NCBI GenBank assembly: GCA_027031025.1
Contig: JALVEJ010000009.1
Coordinates: 1 to 18,340, forward strand
Direction of reading: 5' to 3'
DNA: 18,340 nucleotides
Source: Flavobacteriales bacterium
GTDB lineage: Bacteria > Bacteroidota > Bacteroidia > Flavobacteriales > Flavobacteriaceae
Shown here: piece by piece, positions 16,773 to 18,340 of the stretch
How positions within the stretch are numbered: position 1 is the stretch's first letter
Layout of the letters: the number at the start of each line of letters is the position of its first letter
Position numbers and translations under genes: made by a program
Notes under the pieces: model-generated
What the model saw: only the letters and a program-made list of their open reading frames with translations
What the model was told of the DNA's origin: nothing
Database searches by the model: none

Positions 16773-16791
16773 GATAATGATAATCGCGATT
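16773..16791. promoter_or_regulatory. Fur-box-like sequence upstream of pntAB
   Basis: GATAATGATAATCGCGATT matches the classical E. coli Fur consensus GATAATGATAATCATTATC at the first 13 positions and 15 of 19 overall, by eye. Its right half is also a perfect 10-bp palindrome (AATCGCGATT). It lies about 108 bases upstream of the pntAB start and downstream of the CPBP gene. Bacteroidota Fur sites need not follow this consensus, so the call is tentative. Confidence 0.3.
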
Positions 16792-16826
16792 TACTGAAAA
16801 AAATACTCCAATTTATTCTGGACTAT

Positions 16827-16847
16827 AATACCATTCTTTTTGGTATT
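16827..16847. terminator. Weak hairpin downstream of the CPBP gene
   Basis: AATACCA (16827-16833) and TGGTATT (16841-16847) form a perfect 7-bp stem with a 7-base loop, 53 bases beyond the CPBP stop on the minus strand. It has no strong U tract and low GC, so terminator function is uncertain. Confidence 0.35.
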
Positions 16848-16899
16848 TGATGTCCCGGTTTATATTGTATAATAGGGATGTTTTATAAATTATTGAAAT

Positions 16900-17619
16900 T
16901 CAAAATATTATAAATAAATCAGTCAAAACTCCAATGAGCGCATGAAGCACAAATACATACCAGATTGATTTGGTGCGCAAAGCAATCAATCCGAAGATAA
17001 TACCGACAATTATGGAGCCTATGATTTCACCTTCGGGTTTACCAATATGTACCAAACAGGATGAAATGGTTTGAATCAATATGGCATTAAAAGCCCCGAA
17101 CCGTTCTTTTAAACCGAAAAGCAAAAATCCTCTAAAATAAAATTCCCAAGCGATATAATAGAAAACTACATAGGCTAATTCATAAACCATCAGATTACTT
17201 TGATCTTGCAATAATGATTTTGCCAATGGATATTCTGACCGGACATCCGGCATACCGGCAGCAAAATAGATTGCTATAACGATAATAGGAATGAGCAACA
17301 ATAGCGTTTTGGTGCCGGTTTTTATGTCGCCTAAACCCAATCCGTAATCTTTTAGATTTTTATGCATCACAAATTTGATATAAACAGCCGGCAAAACAAA
17401 AAACAAAACAAAAAACCTGATGAATTGATTGATACGCAGGTTTTGGTCGGCAGTTGAAACCAAGTCAAAATCCGCCGTAAAAAAACCCGGATAGGCATGA
17501 TAGCGGTAAACAGTCAATAAAACCGGCGCACTTAAAAGAATGATGTAAGTGTGAATATCCCGCCAATCAAAGTCTATTTGTTTTAGAAAATGAGAAATTG
17601 ATGAGTTTTTTTGCTTCAT
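16900..17619 (-). CDS. CPBP-family (CAAX protease / bacteriocin-processing-like) integral membrane protein, atypical motif
   Basis: A 239-residue multi-pass membrane protein with hydrophobic segments near 24-38, 63-82, 105-121, 146-157, 178-190, 197-215 and 217-239. The Abi/CPBP signature region reads YYIAWEFYFRGFLLFGL (154-170), giving E159-xxx-R163. The canonical motif is EExxxR, and the first Glu is Trp158 here. Conserved histidines remain at 191 (CLVHIGKPEG) and 226 (VLHALIG), but the usual partners of both (Phe of FxxxH, Asn of HxxxN) are replaced. It is therefore a divergent member that may be inactive or mechanistically different. Flanking genes (PAP2-like upstream, pnt downstream) give no functional hint. 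The start ATG at 17619 gives a charged cytoplasmic N-terminus. Family membership is fairly sure; the function is unknown. Confidence 0.8.
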   Translation of the reverse strand: MKQKNSSISHFLKQIDFDWRDIHTYIILLSAPVLLTVYRYHAYPGFFTADFDLVSTADQNLRINQFIRFFVLFFVLPAVYIKFVMHKNLKDYGLGLGDIKTGTKTLLLLIPIIVIAIYFAAGMPDVRSEYPLAKSLLQDQSNLMVYELAYVVFYYIAWEFYFRGFLLFGLKERFGAFNAILIQTISSCLVHIGKPEGEIIGSIIVGIIFGLIALRTKSIWYVFVLHALIGVLTDLFIIF

Positions 17620-17762
17620 AGATTATTTTGTTATTTGATGAGTATTTCCTGTTTCATATGATAACTTCTACTTATAATTTGAGGAATTGATGAGCTGAAT
17701 ATTTATTTTACTTTTCCCAAATCTAAACCGGGTTTCACTGCTCTAATTACTTTATCGCTTGG

Positions 17763-17780
17763 CACTTTCCACTTTCCACT
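17763..17780. repeat. Short tandem repeat (CACTTTC x 2.6)
   Basis: CACTTTC-CACTTTC-CACT directly abuts and slightly overlaps the PAP2-like stop codon (17781-17779). It is a 7-bp unit repeated two and a half times, probably slippage-generated. Confidence 0.6.
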
Positions 17781-18340
17781 AATGAATAAACGTTACAAAA
17801 TGCCTTTGATATAGCCTATCATAATATTTTTCAGTTATGATGAAAGCTATTATAGTCCAAATAACACCGGCAACAATATCGATAAAATAATGATATCTAC
17901 AATATATTAAAGAAATTAAAATGCCAATCAGGATGGGTATGAATATCCATAACCATTTTTTGCGATATTGTGCAATAATCATAATGGTTGCAAGACTAAT
18001 GGCAGTATGCAAGCTTGGAAAAGCGTCAAATTTGTTGTGTTCCAGCGAACTGATAGTGTTTCTGATTATATCAGTCAGCCATAAGCCGTCTAAGGATACT
18101 TTTTGTTGAGCTACCAATTCCGGAAAATAGCGCGGACCAAGCGCCGGCACTAAAAAGTATAACAGATAGGCACCATAGTAGGTCAAAAACATAAATACTA
18201 AAGCTTTGTCCAGTTCTTTAAACATTTTGTGCCGGTACAAATAGCCTAAAATAATCAAAGGCATGGGAAAGTAAAAAAAGTATAAAATATACATCAACTC
18301 CGTCAAATACGGATTAATAAATTTTTCTATCCAAACAGTT
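17779..18340 (-). CDS. PAP2 / Aur1-like membrane phosphatase or lipid phosphotransferase, N-terminus outside window
   Basis: The frame is open through the window edge: upstream of the TTG at 18306 it continues as TVWIEKFINPYLTELMYILY, so the true start lies beyond 18340 and the gene is 5'-partial here (about 187 residues seen). The visible part has several hydrophobic helices, the acid phosphatase-type motif FPSLHTAISLATI (PSLH carrying the presumed catalytic-site His) and CRYHYFIDIVAG, with His and Asp in the HxxxD spacing. LGPRYFP precedes them. The AFPSLHT plus RYHYFID pattern resembles the PAP2_3 / Aur1 (inositol phosphorylceramide synthase-like) branch more than the classical PgpB or BacA-replacing branch. 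Roles in sphingolipid, phospholipid or undecaprenyl-phosphate metabolism are all possible, and the substrate cannot be told. It ends at TAG 17781-17779; the gap of 159 bases to the CPBP gene makes co-transcription possible. Confidence 0.85.
   Translation of the reverse strand, partial: TVWIEKFINPYLTELMYILYFFYFPMPLIILGYLYRHKMFKELDKALVFMFLTYYGAYLLYFLVPALGPRYFPELVAQQKVSLDGLWLTDIIRNTISSLEHNKFDAFPSLHTAISLATIMIIAQYRKKWLWIFIPILIGILISLIYCRYHYFIDIVAGVIWTIIAFIITEKYYDRLYQRHFVTFIH

Noticed and set aside
16900..17619. CPBP/Abi-type gene as part of an abortive-infection or bacteriocin immunity system
   Set aside because: No toxin, bacteriocin, nuclease or other defence gene is adjacent; the family name alone does not support a defence role.
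18304..18306. TTG as the start of the PAP2-like protein
   Set aside because: The frame continues open to the window edge with plausible protein sequence, so the gene is simply cut by the window.

Overview
This window looks like a chromosomal stretch from a member of the Bacteroidota, most likely a Flavobacteriales-type organism. The reasons are the low G+C content, recurring TAnnTTTG-type -7 promoter boxes without obvious Shine-Dalgarno sites, a mitochondrial-type aconitase, a bifunctional NnrE/NnrD enzyme, a FeoB-associated small Cys protein, and a giant adhesin ending in a type A sorting domain for the type IX secretion system (T9SS). No tRNA, rRNA, CRISPR array, insertion sequence or phage gene was seen.

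Layout. Bases 1-1002 (minus) hold the first two thirds of the NAD(P)HX repair enzyme (Nnr), cut by the window edge. It is divergent from fmt (1050-2006, +), which is followed by a single-domain thioredoxin (2035-2331, +). Next comes a minus-strand ferrous iron locus: feoA (5176-4931) overlapping feoB (4953-2854), then, after a 388-base gap holding two degenerate hairpin repeats, a 35-codon membrane peptide with a CxxC pair (2465-2358). A perfect 19-bp inverted repeat sits on the presumed feoA promoter. Divergent from feoA is the aconitase gene (5539-7800, +), closed by a perfect 18-bp-stem terminator shared with the convergent adhesin gene.

The adhesin (14873-7887, minus, 2328 aa) is the most distinctive element. 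It has a signal peptide, seven MAM-like 'choice-of-anchor J' modules, eight fibronectin type III modules, two PPC-like modules and a C-terminal sorting domain. Module lengths show a higher-order duplication: two consecutive blocks of about 768 residues (2.3 kb), each ordered J-F-J-F-P-F. The last J module has lost both members of an apparent cysteine pair.

Upstream of the adhesin on the same strand are pntAB (16665-16357) and pntB (16357-14960), the membrane parts of proton-translocating transhydrogenase. The catalytic NAD-binding subunit PntAA, usually adjacent, is not here. Further on lie a CPBP-family membrane protein with a degenerate protease motif (17619-16900) and a 5'-truncated PAP2/Aur1-like membrane phosphatase or lipid phosphotransferase (18340-17779).

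Most genes are housekeeping or envelope functions in independent small transcription units. I did not find a convincing new multi-gene system. The best leads are the adhesin super-repeat, the Feo operator and small protein, and the incomplete pnt cluster.
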